Numbered from the stretch's first letter, positions 42,953-52,471 are shown. The stretch: 64,000 nucleotides of DNA from Glaciecola sp041380235 (GCF_041380235.1 NZ_JBGIYY010000007.1:1-64000); one strand, 5' to 3'. Program-made: numbers and translations. The notes: a model not told the origin generated them from the letters alone.

Positions 42953-43579
42953 TTAGGACTGTTGGCTTAACCATACAACTAAGTTCACCATGTCGTCTGC
43001 CGACATATCTCGTGTGAAGGTAGCTTGATATTTACCATTGACTATGAAGTTAGGTACACCCGATAAAAATTGACGGTAGTCTGTCACGGTATTGTTATTG
43101 CGCGTCACTAGACTGTTCACGCTAAAGCTTTTTGCTTGTTTGTCAAAATCCTCAGCGGCTACTCCGTTTACTAAAAACACGCTGCGGATATCGTCAATCC
43201 CCGTGATCACTGCGCGCTGTTGATGGATATAGTTGAAAATAGCACCGTTCAATTCATCGTCTCTTTTCAAACTACGGGCGATCATCATCGCTTTAGTTGC
43301 GGCGTCTTGGACTTCAGAGCCGTTGAATCGCATAAAATTGACGTGAACTTTTTCAAATTTTACGTCTTCATTTAATTGTGTTTTCAATTGCGCCACAATC
43401 GGCTCAAAGCTATAACAAGCAGGGCACCAAAATGAAAAGAATTCTTTTACTTCAGGTTTAGCGGTTGCTTGCTCTGCAATGACTGAATAGTGTTTACCTT
43501 CTTCCCAAGGTACCATTTGCGCTAAGGCATTAAATGGGATGAATAAGGCAAATAAGAGCCCAATAAAATACTTCTGCAT
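42953..43579 (-). CDS. dsbA: Thiol:disulfide interchange protein DsbA
   Basis: A 208-residue periplasmic thioredoxin-fold protein with signal peptide (MQKYFIGLLFALFIPFNALA). The active site is EFFSFWCPACYSF, with CPAC in place of the more usual CPHC, and the cis-Pro region is GVPNFIVNGKY. It introduces disulfide bonds into exported proteins and would be reoxidised by DsbB. CPAC occurs in some DsbA proteins and changes the redox potential of the disulfide. Length is normal for DsbA. Several exported proteins nearby carry paired Cys. Confidence 0.92.
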   Translation of the reverse strand: MQKYFIGLLFALFIPFNALAQMVPWEEGKHYSVIAEQATAKPEVKEFFSFWCPACYSFEPIVAQLKTQLNEDVKFEKVHVNFMRFNGSEVQDAATKAMMIARSLKRDDELNGAIFNYIHQQRAVITGIDDIRSVFLVNGVAAEDFDKQAKSFSVNSLVTRNNNTVTDYRQFLSGVPNFIVNGKYQATFTRDMSADDMVNLVVWLSQQS

Positions 43580-43738
43580 GTTGATTTCCTTTACTAATGA
43601 GCCATTATGATTGGCGTAAGTTAAAATAGTTCACAAAATAATAGCATAGCGCAGCAGTTAAGTTGATGCACTAAATTTGCTTTTACGCATTTACACATGG
43701 TTCAGCCTAGTTAATTTTGTTTAAATTTAACCTGCAGG

Positions 43739-45634
43739 CTACCAAGCATAAGCAATACTTAGTAGCGCACGTCTAGACTCACCGCTAAAGCCAACTACAT
43801 CCTCAAACGATCGATTAAACGCATTGCTTAACCGTAGCGAGAGTTGCACATTTGAGTTGTATTGATAGCGATAGTTGACACTAAATAACCAATAGTTGTC
43901 CAAGCTAACAATTTGCGATGGTGACGGGAAAGGCGGAAAGAAGCGGTCATTACGAGAACCCGTGTAGTCAGCCTGCACGTATATCTTATGCTGTTGATTG
44001 ATATTGTGGGCTATCCAAGCAGAGCCAGAATGCCTTGCTCGGCGCAGTTCAGGGGCGTCAGCTTCGCTTGCATCTAAATAACCATAGCTTACTGCCCACT
44101 GCCAATTTTTAATGGCTTTGGAGAATTCAACTTCTACACCTTCTCGTTGGCTGTTACTGGCGCCGTTTTGAGCAGTGAAAAGCCCGGTTTCAGTGTCAAA
44201 AACAAAGCCAAGGATTTCATTTTCTAGTTCTGCACGATACCAAGATAGCTGCATCTGATAATCTTGCCAACTAGCATCAATGCCTAACTCAAAGGAATCA
44301 GACGATTCTGGTTTCAAGTTTGCGTTGCCTAAGAAAGTCCCTGGGAAAAACCCAAAACGTTCGGTAAACGTTGGGTTTTTCACAGCTTTGGCATAGCTTA
44401 TAAATGCGCGTAAGCTATCAAATATTTGGTAATTTGCACCAACACGGTAGCTATCTGCATTGTTAAATTCATCGTTATTGTCATAGCGATAGCTAGCAGC
44501 AACTGAAAAGTGTTTTGTGAAGGATTTTTGTGCATCGGCAATAAACGATACGCTGCTGTTTGTTTGACGCTGATTTGGATCCCCAAAACCAATTGGACCT
44601 GCCTGTTCGAAGCGTTCATCGACCGCTTCGACACCAATGTTTATATGAGAGCGAGTAAATGCAAAGTTATGATTATAAACAAGACGCTGTTTCTCTCCTT
44701 TTGTAGAGCCAGAGAACACTTGATTTGAAAAGTTTTGATTTTCTTGTTCACTGTATTGATATGACAGACGTTGGGACCAAATGCTGTCTTGAAATGAATA
44801 GTCCCAGTTTAGCCCAACAGACATTTGCTCACCGTTGCTCACATTATCAGCATCGCTAATAAAGCCTGTGTTAAAGTCGGTGCTGTCAAAATCGCTGATA
44901 TAGTCTACAAGCCTCAAGTTGGCCGAAAAACTATTGTAGGCTGAAAATTCGTAGCCTAACTTGGCATAGCCAGTGGTGTTTTTATAGCCGTCGACTTCAT
45001 TTCCGGTCCGTGCAATATTTTCGCCTCGCGTGTCAAAATGGGAGGCGCTGATGCTATATCGCCATTTATCTAGGCGATTACCGTAGCTGGCTTGAACCTT
45101 TGAGCTTTGCTTATTGCCGTAGCTTAGGCCAATGTTACCCGCACCATGTTGTTCGGGCTCTTTTGATGTGATGTTGATGATCCCCGCAACAGCTGAACTT
45201 CCCCATAAAGCGCTTTGTGGGCCCCGTAGAATTTCAATTCGACTGATATTTGCTAGCATCAAATGTGACAAATCGATAAGCCCACCTTGGCCTAAGTCGT
45301 TTATTTCAACGCCATCGAGCATGACTAATATATGGTTACTTTCGGAGCCTCTGAAACGAATTTCACTTAGGGTGCCGGTTGGGCCTGACTGCGATATATT
45401 GACACTAGGCACAGTGCGCAATAAATCCGTTAGACTCAGGGCGCCGGAGGCTTCAATTTGTGGCGTGTCGATTACACTAATAGCGCCGGCTACAAATGCT
45501 TTCGCGATTGGCGTGCGGGCACCACTAATGCTTATGGTTTCAATGGCTTGTGATGAACTTGTCGGAGCGTTTTGTGCAAACACACTGGTGCACACGCTAA
45601 CACTTAGTGTCAGCGCAATAATCTTTAATTTCAT
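43739..45634 (-). CDS. btuB: TonB-dependent vitamin B12 receptor BtuB
   Basis: A 631-residue outer-membrane receptor: signal peptide (LKIIALTLSVSVCTSVFAQ), a TonB-box-like start (IETISISGAR), a plug domain (~45-150, with SLTDLLRTVPSVNISQSGPT, LVMLDGVEINDL and EILRGPQSALWGSSAVAG) and a 22-stranded barrel that ends in the aromatic residues ALLSIAYAW. The cobalamin riboswitch just upstream (45716-45935) identifies it as a B12 receptor. ATG 45634 has AAGGA five bases before; an in-frame start eight codons upstream is less likely. Confidence 0.93.
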   Translation of the reverse strand: MKLKIIALTLSVSVCTSVFAQNAPTSSSQAIETISISGARTPIAKAFVAGAISVIDTPQIEASGALSLTDLLRTVPSVNISQSGPTGTLSEIRFRGSESNHILVMLDGVEINDLGQGGLIDLSHLMLANISRIEILRGPQSALWGSSAVAGIINITSKEPEQHGAGNIGLSYGNKQSSKVQASYGNRLDKWRYSISASHFDTRGENIARTGNEVDGYKNTTGYAKLGYEFSAYNSFSANLRLVDYISDFDSTDFNTGFISDADNVSNGEQMSVGLNWDYSFQDSIWSQRLSYQYSEQENQNFSNQVFSGSTKGEKQRLVYNHNFAFTRSHINIGVEAVDERFEQAGPIGFGDPNQRQTNSSVSFIADAQKSFTKHFSVAASYRYDNNDEFNNADSYRVGANYQIFDSLRAFISYAKAVKNPTFTERFGFFPGTFLGNANLKPESSDSFELGIDASWQDYQMQLSWYRAELENEILGFVFDTETGLFTAQNGASNSQREGVEVEFSKAIKNWQWAVSYGYLDASEADAPELRRARHSGSAWIAHNINQQHKIYVQADYTGSRNDRFFPPFPSPSQIVSLDNYWLFSVNYRYQYNSNVQLSLRLSNAFNRSFEDVVGFSGESRRALLSIAYAW

Positions 45635-45715
45635 GGTATTCCTTGTCGTTGCTCCCACCGAGCAATGTCAATTGATAAGGTCTGCGAAACGCCTTTTAAC
45701 GTAAAACGCAGACCA

Positions 45716-45935
45716 CCCTGACAAGGCCGGTATCCGGGCTTACAACACTCAAGCAAAACCTTCCCATGCGGTTAAAAAGCACAGTGGTGGACGTACACAA
45801 TATTGGTGTATATTTGCTGAATTTGACGATGCATGGTGATGAGGAGACATACTCATACCCATACATTGTCGGTTGCTTACCGTTGCGGGGGCAGCACAGG
45901 CGTTTAACCTGTTTCCCGTTTACCTCATATTAACT
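45716..45935 (-). promoter_or_regulatory. Cobalamin riboswitch upstream of btuB
   Basis: On the minus strand the conserved blocks of the B12 riboswitch appear in order: GTAAACGGGAAACAGGT, the core GCTGCCCCCGCAACGGTAA, CCACCACTGTGC-type middle, GGGAAGG and the distal AGCCCGGATACCGGCC. The element ends about 80 bases before the btuB start. Binding of adenosylcobalamin should lower btuB expression. Confidence 0.93.
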
Positions 45936-46074
45936 TTGTAATTGCGCGTTAATGTGAGCACCTTGACCACTCGCACTATACGTAAGTTTCGATATTACAC
46001 AATGCTAATAAAGGTATGAATTATACGAAAATAAAAGAATAGAAAATGTCATAGCTGAGTGCTCGCTATAAACC

Positions 46075-47061
46075 CTATGGCATCAGGCTGAGAACGGGCT
46101 CATCTAATGCCGCAAACTGCTCTTTAAGCGCTAGAATTTGACCTTCCCAGTATTTATCTTCACCAAACCAAGGGAAGGCTTGGGGAAAGGCAGGGTCTTG
46201 CCAGCGTAGTGCCAGCCATGCCATATAGTGCACCATTCGCATCGCTCGCAAAGGCTCTATTAGATGAAACTCTTTGTAGTCTAGTTCGTGAAATTCTTCA
46301 TAGGCGTTCACTAAAATATCGAGTTGTAAGAGCTGCTGCTGACGATCGCCGCTTAGCATCATCCAGAGATCTTGGATCGCGGGGCCGTTTCTGCAATCAT
46401 CAAAATCCACAAATATAGGGCCATCGCGCCACAAAATATTGCCTGGGTGCACGTCGCCATGCAGACGAATTGCGCCTGAGCATTTAGCAATGGCTTGGGT
46501 ATAGTAGCGAGTAGTGCGCTCAATTAATTGCTCAATGATAGTAAAGAACGGCGTGTGTAGATGGACTGGCACAATCTCATGGGATTTGAGTGTGGCAATG
46601 GGGGCTTCCAAATGCGTAGCAATGCTTATCGGCGGACGATGCGCAAATTTCGCTAGATGCGCAGTGCGATGCATTTTGCCAATTGTTCGACCGACTGACT
46701 CTAACTGGTCGAGGTTGTCTACCTCAAACTGTCGGCCGCCTACCGATGGAAACAAAGCAAATTTGTAGCCGTCGATTTGATGAAGAGATTGTCCATTGAT
46801 GGTCAATGGAGCAACGACCTGTATATCTTCGTCATATAGCAGTTGGCTAAATTGATGCTCTTCAAGCACCTGTTCGTCTGTCCAACGCAGCGGGCGATAG
46901 AATTTAACCACATAGCGCTTGTTGTCTTCGCTAACAAATTGATAGACGCGGTTCTCATAGCTGTTGAGGGCTAAGAGTCCAGATGCGACTTGTACACCAA
47001 GACTCTCGATTCCGTCCAAAATCAGCTCTGGGGTGAGTTTCGTAAAATGAAATTCAGACAC
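46075..47061 (-). CDS. srkA: Stress response kinase SrkA (YihE)
   Basis: A 328-residue protein kinase of the aminoglycoside phosphotransferase-like fold: LNSYENRVYQF, the Lys-containing YVVKFYRPLRWTDEQVLEEHQF, FPSVGGRQFE, the catalytic RLHGDVHPGNILWRDGPIFVDFDD and GPAIQDLWMMLSGD. These match Escherichia coli SrkA closely, which also is 328 residues when read from the GTG at 47061; an upstream in-frame start at 47154 would add an unrelated N-terminus. The GTG overlaps the ccoG stop by 8 bp, so translation is coupled. SrkA counteracts stress-related cell death through phosphorylation of targets that are not fully known. Confidence 0.92.
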   Translation of the reverse strand: MSEFHFTKLTPELILDGIESLGVQVASGLLALNSYENRVYQFVSEDNKRYVVKFYRPLRWTDEQVLEEHQFSQLLYDEDIQVVAPLTINGQSLHQIDGYKFALFPSVGGRQFEVDNLDQLESVGRTIGKMHRTAHLAKFAHRPPISIATHLEAPIATLKSHEIVPVHLHTPFFTIIEQLIERTTRYYTQAIAKCSGAIRLHGDVHPGNILWRDGPIFVDFDDCRNGPAIQDLWMMLSGDRQQQLLQLDILVNAYEEFHELDYKEFHLIEPLRAMRMVHYMAWLALRWQDPAFPQAFPWFGEDKYWEGQILALKEQFAALDEPVLSLMP

Positions 47062-48493
47062 CGGTGAATATAAACGTTGTAGGCTCTTCAACTTCAATGA
47101 TATCGCCATTATCGTCAACAGTACTGACATGGAAGCGAATCTTCTGTGTGCCAACTTCTAAATTTTCTGGCTCAGTAGCAACACTTATGGGCAGCGTAAA
47201 GACCTCACCACCGGATACCACCACCTCGGCATCACCAAAGTATCTAGCGTTGACTAAACCTTTCACATCTATGGTGTAGGTGCGCAACTGCTGAGACTTA
47301 TTCAAAATTTTAAGCGTATACACATTTTCTATGAGTCCTTGGTTGGTTTCTCTATCGAGGGAGTTTCGGTCTCTTATAATATCTACTTCAAGCGGCACGC
47401 GCATAGCAATGTCGGCAATTAATAATCCAGACATTACCACCAAAACAATGGCATAGCCCACAAGTTTCGAACGGAAAATTTTAGTCGTACCACCTTTTAA
47501 TTCGTGCTCAGACGTAAAACTAATTAGGTTTTTTTCGTAGCCCATTTTCTCCATAACGCCGTTACAAGCGTCCACACAGGCTCCGCAGTTGATACACTCG
47601 TATTGTAAGCCATTACGAATATCGATGCCGGTGGGACATACCTGTACACATAAGTTGCAATCTATGCAGTCGCCTAGGCCTTTTTCTTGCACTTGTTCAG
47701 GCGTCATTTTACGAGTACGAGGGCCGCGCTTCTCTCCCCGCTGCGCATTATAGGCAACAGTGTAGGTATCTTTGTCAAACATTGCAGATTGAAATCTTGC
47801 ATAAGGGCACATGTGGGTACACATGATCTCGCGCATATAACCTGCATTTGCATAGGTGCAGAAGGTAAAAAACAGAACCCAAAATGCTACCCAGAAACCA
47901 GTGTCAAAGGTAAAAAAGTCTACAAACAATTCGTCAATTGGAGTGAAGTAACCGACAAATGTCAATGAGGTTAGCAAGGCCACTGTAATCCACGATAAGT
48001 GCTTTAAAGATTTCCGAATGAACTTGTCGACGTCCATTTTTCGTTCATCTAGCTTCATGCGTTTATTGCGTGCACCCTCTATTTTTTCTTCAAACCAAAT
48101 AAAAATAAAGGTCCAAGTGGTTTGTGGGCACATAAAGCCACACCATACTCTGCCGGCAAAAGTAGTAATAAAAAATAAAGCAAACGCCGATACGATGAGC
48201 GTGTAGGCAAGGATGGTAAGATCTTGTGGCCATAAAGTAATGGCAAAAAAACTAAAACGTTGTTCGGCGATATCGAGGAGGACAGCTTGCTGGCCTTGAT
48301 ACTGAAGCCATGGGATCAGGGCAAACGTACCTAAAAATATCAGACCAAAAAAACGTCTAATATTCTCGAAGGTACCTTGAACAGCACGCACATAAATGCG
48401 GCTTCTAGCTGAGTAGTTGGGTTTAGTCGACGCATCTTTAGGCTTAACAATTTTGACTGGCGTAACGTCTTTGATGCGTATTTTTTCACTCAT
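47054..48493 (-). CDS. ccoG: Cytochrome c oxidase accessory protein CcoG (RdxA/FixG)
   Basis: A 479-residue inner-membrane iron-sulfur protein: several membrane helices, GRVWCGFMCPQTTW, THMCPYARFQSAMFD, and a ferredoxin-type domain with two Cys clusters (CIDCNLCVQVCP and CINCGACVDAC), then a C-terminal immunoglobulin-like periplasmic domain (~340-479). CcoG helps in copper handling for assembly of cbb3-type cytochrome oxidase. The ccoN-Q operon is not in the window. An FNR-like box lies upstream (48574-48587). The stop overlaps the srkA start. Confidence 0.95.
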   Translation of the reverse strand: MSEKIRIKDVTPVKIVKPKDASTKPNYSARSRIYVRAVQGTFENIRRFFGLIFLGTFALIPWLQYQGQQAVLLDIAEQRFSFFAITLWPQDLTILAYTLIVSAFALFFITTFAGRVWCGFMCPQTTWTFIFIWFEEKIEGARNKRMKLDERKMDVDKFIRKSLKHLSWITVALLTSLTFVGYFTPIDELFVDFFTFDTGFWVAFWVLFFTFCTYANAGYMREIMCTHMCPYARFQSAMFDKDTYTVAYNAQRGEKRGPRTRKMTPEQVQEKGLGDCIDCNLCVQVCPTGIDIRNGLQYECINCGACVDACNGVMEKMGYEKNLISFTSEHELKGGTTKIFRSKLVGYAIVLVVMSGLLIADIAMRVPLEVDIIRDRNSLDRETNQGLIENVYTLKILNKSQQLRTYTIDVKGLVNARYFGDAEVVVSGGEVFTLPISVATEPENLEVGTQKIRFHVSTVDDNGDIIEVEEPTTFIFTGV

Positions 48494-48573
48494 GCTTGGC
48501 TCCTAACTTTCGCAAAGCAATATTATCTATCGAAGAATGTTCGGCGATTATACCTATCTAAGCAATTGATTTG

Positions 48574-48587
48574 TTAACTGAGATCAA
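48574..48587 (-). promoter_or_regulatory. Possible FNR/Anr box upstream of ccoG
   Basis: TTAACTGAGATCAA keeps the TTGAT-N4-ATCAA layout with two mismatches in the left half. It lies 81 bases before the ccoG start. FNR control of cbb3 assembly genes is common; the match is only moderate. Confidence 0.35.
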
Positions 48588-48707
48588 TAAATATTCTTGC
48601 TTGTGTCAATATACGCAATCTTAGTTATAATTAGGTATAAGTATTCAGGCGGTTTTTTTGTGTAAACGGGTTATACTCTAAACATCAATAGGTGGGAGCA
48701 GAAAGCC

Positions 48708-49076
48708 TTGAAAATATGGCGTTGGATAATCAGTATCATCGGGGTTGTGCTAATAGTAGCTACACTCAGAACAACGGCGGCGCAAAACTTCTTTGGCGGT
48801 ATTGCAGGGACTGTCGGCGGCTGGTTTAATGCTGTTCTTGATGCACCGGATAGAGCGCGACTAATGGCGCTGCAAGACAAGTTTATGCGCAACAACATGT
48901 CATTGAAGCCGCACCAAACTGATTATGTATTTGAAGTCACCGCTTCGCTCGACAGCGTCCGGACCTTTTACGCCTTGTATTGTGTTGAAAATGATAAAAA
49001 CCCCTATTTATTTGGTAACAACCTCATGAAGTTTTGCTCTGATATACAGCAGTCAGATATATTATTGCCGGAATAA
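48708..49076 (+). CDS. Hypothetical single-TM protein (122 aa)
   Basis: No family is recognised. One N-terminal helix (WIISIIGVVLIVATL) serves as anchor, followed by a Gly-rich stretch (FFGGIAGTVGGWFN) and a polar C-terminal domain with two Cys (YALYCVENDKNPY, MKFCSD), perhaps a disulfide. The start is TTG 48708, with GGGAG about nine bases upstream; no ATG occurs before the helix. It is divergent from ccoG. Confidence 0.55.
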   Translation: MKIWRWIISIIGVVLIVATLRTTAAQNFFGGIAGTVGGWFNAVLDAPDRARLMALQDKFMRNNMSLKPHQTDYVFEVTASLDSVRTFYALYCVENDKNPYLFGNNLMKFCSDIQQSDILLPE

Positions 49077-49205
49077 GCAAAAAACTTACAACACGGACTT
49101 TGTTGTTCAGAAACTGAACTATTTTTTTTAATATGATTCTTATTAATATCCGAGTAGATAGAGCGATGCCTATACCTGCTCATGATATTGTTCAGGAGAA
49201 CCAAA

Positions 49206-49769
49206 ATGAAACTTAACAAGTGTTGCACATCCATCACCGCACTGGCGGTATCTTTATTGCTTTTTAGTAATGCACAAGCTGGATCAGAAACGCAGCAAGT
49301 CAGCGAAGCGACTAATATTAAGATAGAGTTTATTGAACCGGAATCTTACACCGATATGCGCCCATCTAACGAATCGCGCAGTAGATATCACAAGCATGTA
49401 TTGAGCAGTATTGAAGAGCACTTTGCCGAGTTGTCGGAAAATTTGCCAGATGGTCAGACACTGGATATTAAAGTCACCGATATTGATCTGGCCGGTGATA
49501 CCAGAAGCCCTAGAATTCCAGTTGGATCGTTTATGTTTGATGTGCGAGTAATGGAAGACATCTTTTTCCCTCGAATCAAATTTAACTATGTCCTGAAAAA
49601 TGCCGCGGGCGAGGTCCTGCAATCGGAAGACGTAAATTTAAAAGATATGGCGTATTTGAATCGAGCCGGTGTCGTTAGGCGCAACAGTGGTTCGTTTCCT
49701 TACGAAAAATTTATGTTGCAACAATGGTTTAAAGATACCTTTGAATCAAAAGCTCATTCTGCATCATAG
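49206..49769 (+). CDS. DUF3016 family exported protein (187 aa)
   Basis: A signal peptide (MKLNKCCTSITALAVSLLLFSNAQA) precedes a domain with the DUF3016 features: IEFIEPESYTDMRPSN, GQTLDIKVTDIDLAGD, VRVMEDIFFPRIKFNYVL and the end SFPYEKFMLQQWFKDTF. Proteins of this family are exported and of unknown function; many Alteromonas and Xanthomonas relatives exist. The ATG at 49206 follows CAGGAGA by six bases, so the in-frame ATG upstream at 49182 is rejected. A terminator follows at 49802. Confidence 0.82.
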   Translation: MKLNKCCTSITALAVSLLLFSNAQAGSETQQVSEATNIKIEFIEPESYTDMRPSNESRSRYHKHVLSSIEEHFAELSENLPDGQTLDIKVTDIDLAGDTRSPRIPVGSFMFDVRVMEDIFFPRIKFNYVLKNAAGEVLQSEDVNLKDMAYLNRAGVVRRNSGSFPYEKFMLQQWFKDTFESKAHSAS

Positions 49770-49801
49770 TTGGTATAGATTCCCCTTCAGTTGCACCTTA
49801 C

Positions 49802-49827
49802 AACCCGATGCCTAGCGGCATCGGGTT
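49802..49827. terminator. Intrinsic terminator (DUF3016 / GGDEF genes)
   Basis: AACCCGATGCC tagc GGCATCGGGTT, an 11-bp perfect stem followed by TGTTATT, between convergent genes. Confidence 0.85.
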
Positions 49828-49843
49828 TGTTATTGATGGTGAA

Positions 49844-50773
49844 TTAAGCCTCTAAAACAGGCTTGCGACTGACTCCGACTCGCATACGATATACAGAATA
49901 TTTGTGTTTTCCTTTCTTTTTCGATGCAAAGGCAGCTTTGTCGGCATAGCCCACAATTGTCTTGTAGTTAATATCTTGCTGTAGGTCATTTTCGGCAAAA
50001 CTAACGATGCCGATTGCCGTAGCAATAGACAAAATATGACCGTTTATGTCCTGTTTAATGTCGAGTTCGGCAAGAATCTGTCGGGCTTTTTTCACGGCAT
50101 CCACTTCATACGATTTTGGCAACAATAAAGCAAACTCATCGCCCCCTAAGCGTCCAAAGGTATCCGAATCTCGTATTGTGCTCTGTACCACTTCGACAAA
50201 GGTTTTTAAGTATTCGTCACCGGTATTGTGACCATATTTGTCATTAATTTCTTTAAACTTATCTAAATCAAAGTACATAAACGCCAGTGGCTCGTTTTGG
50301 CGCCTAGCGGCAGCAATTGCCTGTTTGGTTCGGTCACTAAATAAATAGCGATTGGTTGCGCCGGTGAGAGTGTCGTAATGCGCTAAACGCTTAAGTCTGA
50401 CGTCTTTTTTAAAGTCTCGCCTTAAGGTACTCAAAAGGTACTTTAAAATTTGCGGCGTTAAAGCATCGGTCGGAAAAGCGTCTAAAGTGAAGTGACGATA
50501 CCCGCTTACGTCAAAGCTATCGAATGATTCAGAGAGAATTAATATCGGGCATGGCAATTCTTTCGCAGAATAGTATTTTGACAGCTGCCGTCTGAGCGCC
50601 GGAAACTGCTCTTGAGTTACAATAATAAACGCGGTCGAAAAGCTACACTCTTCAACTTCCAGTTCGTAACCTCGGCCTAAACAAATTACGGTATCTATTT
50701 GGCTGGTCATTTTTAGCGCACTGGTCAGCCATTCTCGTTCTCTGTCATTTTCATTGATCAGGAATATTTTCAT
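49844..50773 (-). CDS. Diguanylate cyclase (GGDEF) with receiver-like N-terminus
   Basis: A 309-residue cytoplasmic protein. The N-terminal ~120 residues have alternating strands and helices like a receiver domain (MKIFLINENDREREWLTSAL, CPILILSESFD), but the usual phospho-accepting Asp is not clear. The C-terminal ~165 residues are a GGDEF domain: LTGATNRYLFSDRTKQAI, FMYFDLDKFKEINDKYGHNTGD and the active-site GRLGGDEFALLLP. It should make cyclic di-GMP; an RxxD inhibitory site is not obvious. Start ATG 50773. Confidence 0.9.
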   Translation of the reverse strand: MKIFLINENDREREWLTSALKMTSQIDTVICLGRGYELEVEECSFSTAFIIVTQEQFPALRRQLSKYYSAKELPCPILILSESFDSFDVSGYRHFTLDAFPTDALTPQILKYLLSTLRRDFKKDVRLKRLAHYDTLTGATNRYLFSDRTKQAIAAARRQNEPLAFMYFDLDKFKEINDKYGHNTGDEYLKTFVEVVQSTIRDSDTFGRLGGDEFALLLPKSYEVDAVKKARQILAELDIKQDINGHILSIATAIGIVSFAENDLQQDINYKTIVGYADKAAFASKKKGKHKYSVYRMRVGVSRKPVLEA

Positions 50774-50984
50774 CAGGTGACTCGGTATTTGCTTGTATCA
50801 ATCCGTTGATGTTTTTTTATTATTATTCAACACAGATAGTACAAAAAATACACAATATAATCAAAGTTTAAGAATAGATCAGAAAACGCGCTCTTAAAAA
50901 AATGTAAACTTCTGTAGACTTATTATCACTTGAAGAGGCTATACTTCTTTGGTGTTGATAACAAAACAGGTTCACAAACAGCCC

Positions 50985-51524
50985 ATGAGCGACCACATTC
51001 GTCAAATTTTTAATAATATAAATTGTGTTGAAGTAGACTTTAAGAACGCTTCGCATACAGATGCATTACTGACTTTGCTACAGGTTTATGCGACTGACCC
51101 AATGGGCGGCGGCGAGCCTATTGAGTCAAAGGTAACTGCTACGCTCATTACCGAAATGTCTAAGCGATCTCATGTGTTCTCAGTAATTGTTTTTGCCGAT
51201 AAGGTTTTGGATTCATCACCGTCTGTATCGACTTTACCGATAGCATTTGCCAATTGCATCGAAAGTTTCTCGACGTTTAAAGGGCGTGCAGTGGTCAATA
51301 TTCATGATTTTGCAGTTATACCCGAAGCCAGAGGGCACGGCATTAGTCAGCGACTGTTGCAATGTATTGAAGAGGTCTCTATTGCTCGTGGTGCATGCAA
51401 ACTGACCCTTGAAGTACTAGAGGGAAATACAATTGCTAAGAATGCTTATTTGAAGGCCGGTTTTAGTGGCTATGAGCTTGACCCAGCTTTGGGCCAAGCA
51501 TTATTTTGGGAAAAATCGCTGTAG
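50985..51524 (+). CDS. GNAT family N-acetyltransferase (179 aa)
   Basis: The GNAT core is evident: AVVNIHDFAVIPEARGHGISQRLLQCIEEV (acetyl-CoA-binding RGxGxG-type loop, here RGHGIS), ACKLTLEVLEGNTIAKNAYLKAGFSGYEL at the end. The substrate cannot be deduced. The N-terminal half has one region ATLLTLLQVYATDPMGGGE typical of GNAT proteins that act on small molecules. ATG 50985; a TTG twelve codons earlier is less likely. The ribosome site is weak. Confidence 0.85.
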   Translation: MSDHIRQIFNNINCVEVDFKNASHTDALLTLLQVYATDPMGGGEPIESKVTATLITEMSKRSHVFSVIVFADKVLDSSPSVSTLPIAFANCIESFSTFKGRAVVNIHDFAVIPEARGHGISQRLLQCIEEVSIARGACKLTLEVLEGNTIAKNAYLKAGFSGYELDPALGQALFWEKSL

Positions 51525-51529
51525 TTAGT

Positions 51530-52447
51530 TTATGCGTTTTTTTTCACTAAAAAGTCCAATCCACCGACGATAGCCGCCAACTGGGCTCGATTGCATTGCT
51601 CTGAACTGGCTTTAGGACTGTCGGGATATACTTCGGTTGTAGTGACGTATGGGGCTTGAGTAAACCCACCACACAAGTGCAGACTTGCTTTGTCGTATAA
51701 AATAACGCCATCTTGAATAACCTTACTGCCGATCAGGTTGCCATCTGTATCTGGCGGGGCAATGTGCGTGACTTTTCTAACGCTATCGATGATTGCGCGT
51801 TGAAAGCCTAGTTGCGGGCGAGCACTGTCGCCAACGGTGTAAAAACCGTCAGGAATATTCCAGTTATCATTAATAGTCCCATCTCTAGCCGCCAGAGCGG
51901 GTCTAAACTCACTATTGTCAGTATCGGTAGTTTCATGTAGGTCAAAATGCGCCAGCAGTTTGTTTTGAAATGGCTTGATATAGTGCATTATGGCAGTGGC
52001 CTCGGGTGACTGGCCACCTTCAAAAAATGAGCGGTTCGGATCCGCGGTATGAGGATTCCAACGATTGATTGTTTCATAACCCCATGGGCTCACACAAGGC
52101 GCAACTATAAAGTTAAAGTGTTTTGTATAGCGATGCATTGCCTGTTCTAAAAACAAGATAGTTCCCTGCACGCCACTGGTTTCGTAACCGTGCACGCCGC
52201 CGGTAATTAGGACGGTCGGTAAACCAGATTGAGGACGCTTGTTTGTTGCCACATATAGCGGATAGCGCTGAGGATTGTAAGGCAGTGCACCATAGTGAAT
52301 CAGGTCAAGCTTTTCGTTCAGAGGGTAGAGTTTTTCAAGTACCTCGTTTCGATATGAACGCACGGGGTGTTGCTGAGTTCGCCATTTGTTCTTTTCTAAT
52401 TGGTCCCAGGCTTTTCCGGGTGTCCCTATTGGATAGGCTGCATGCAT
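51530..52447 (-). CDS. M14 family zinc carboxypeptidase-like protein
   Basis: A 305-residue protein with the M14 zinc site: GGVHGYETSGVQG (His and Glu ligands), LLAHFDLHETTDTDNSEF (His ligand), and a Glu in VTTTEVYPDS that would be the catalytic base; RWNPHTADPNRSFFEGG is the typical Asn-Arg substrate-carboxylate pocket. No signal peptide, so it works in the cytoplasm, perhaps on peptides or amidated amino acids (astE/AspA-like relatives exist). GGAG lies eight bases before ATG 52447. It is 24 bp downstream of the Lrp-type regulator gene on the same strand, so they are probably cotranscribed. Confidence 0.82.
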   Translation of the reverse strand: MHAAYPIGTPGKAWDQLEKNKWRTQQHPVRSYRNEVLEKLYPLNEKLDLIHYGALPYNPQRYPLYVATNKRPQSGLPTVLITGGVHGYETSGVQGTILFLEQAMHRYTKHFNFIVAPCVSPWGYETINRWNPHTADPNRSFFEGGQSPEATAIMHYIKPFQNKLLAHFDLHETTDTDNSEFRPALAARDGTINDNWNIPDGFYTVGDSARPQLGFQRAIIDSVRKVTHIAPPDTDGNLIGSKVIQDGVILYDKASLHLCGGFTQAPYVTTTEVYPDSPKASSEQCNRAQLAAIVGGLDFLVKKNA

Positions 52448-52471
52448 GTTAAGAGCTCCATTATGTTTATT

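Noticed and set aside
45132..45704. 190-codon plus-strand frame antisense to btuB
   Set aside because: It overlaps the conserved plug domain of btuB and the end of the riboswitch region; hydrophobic composition comes from the complementary strand.
46075..47154. Longer srkA start at 47154
   Set aside because: It would overlap ccoG by 100 bp and add 31 residues not found in the family; the GTG at 47061 gives the exact family length of 328.
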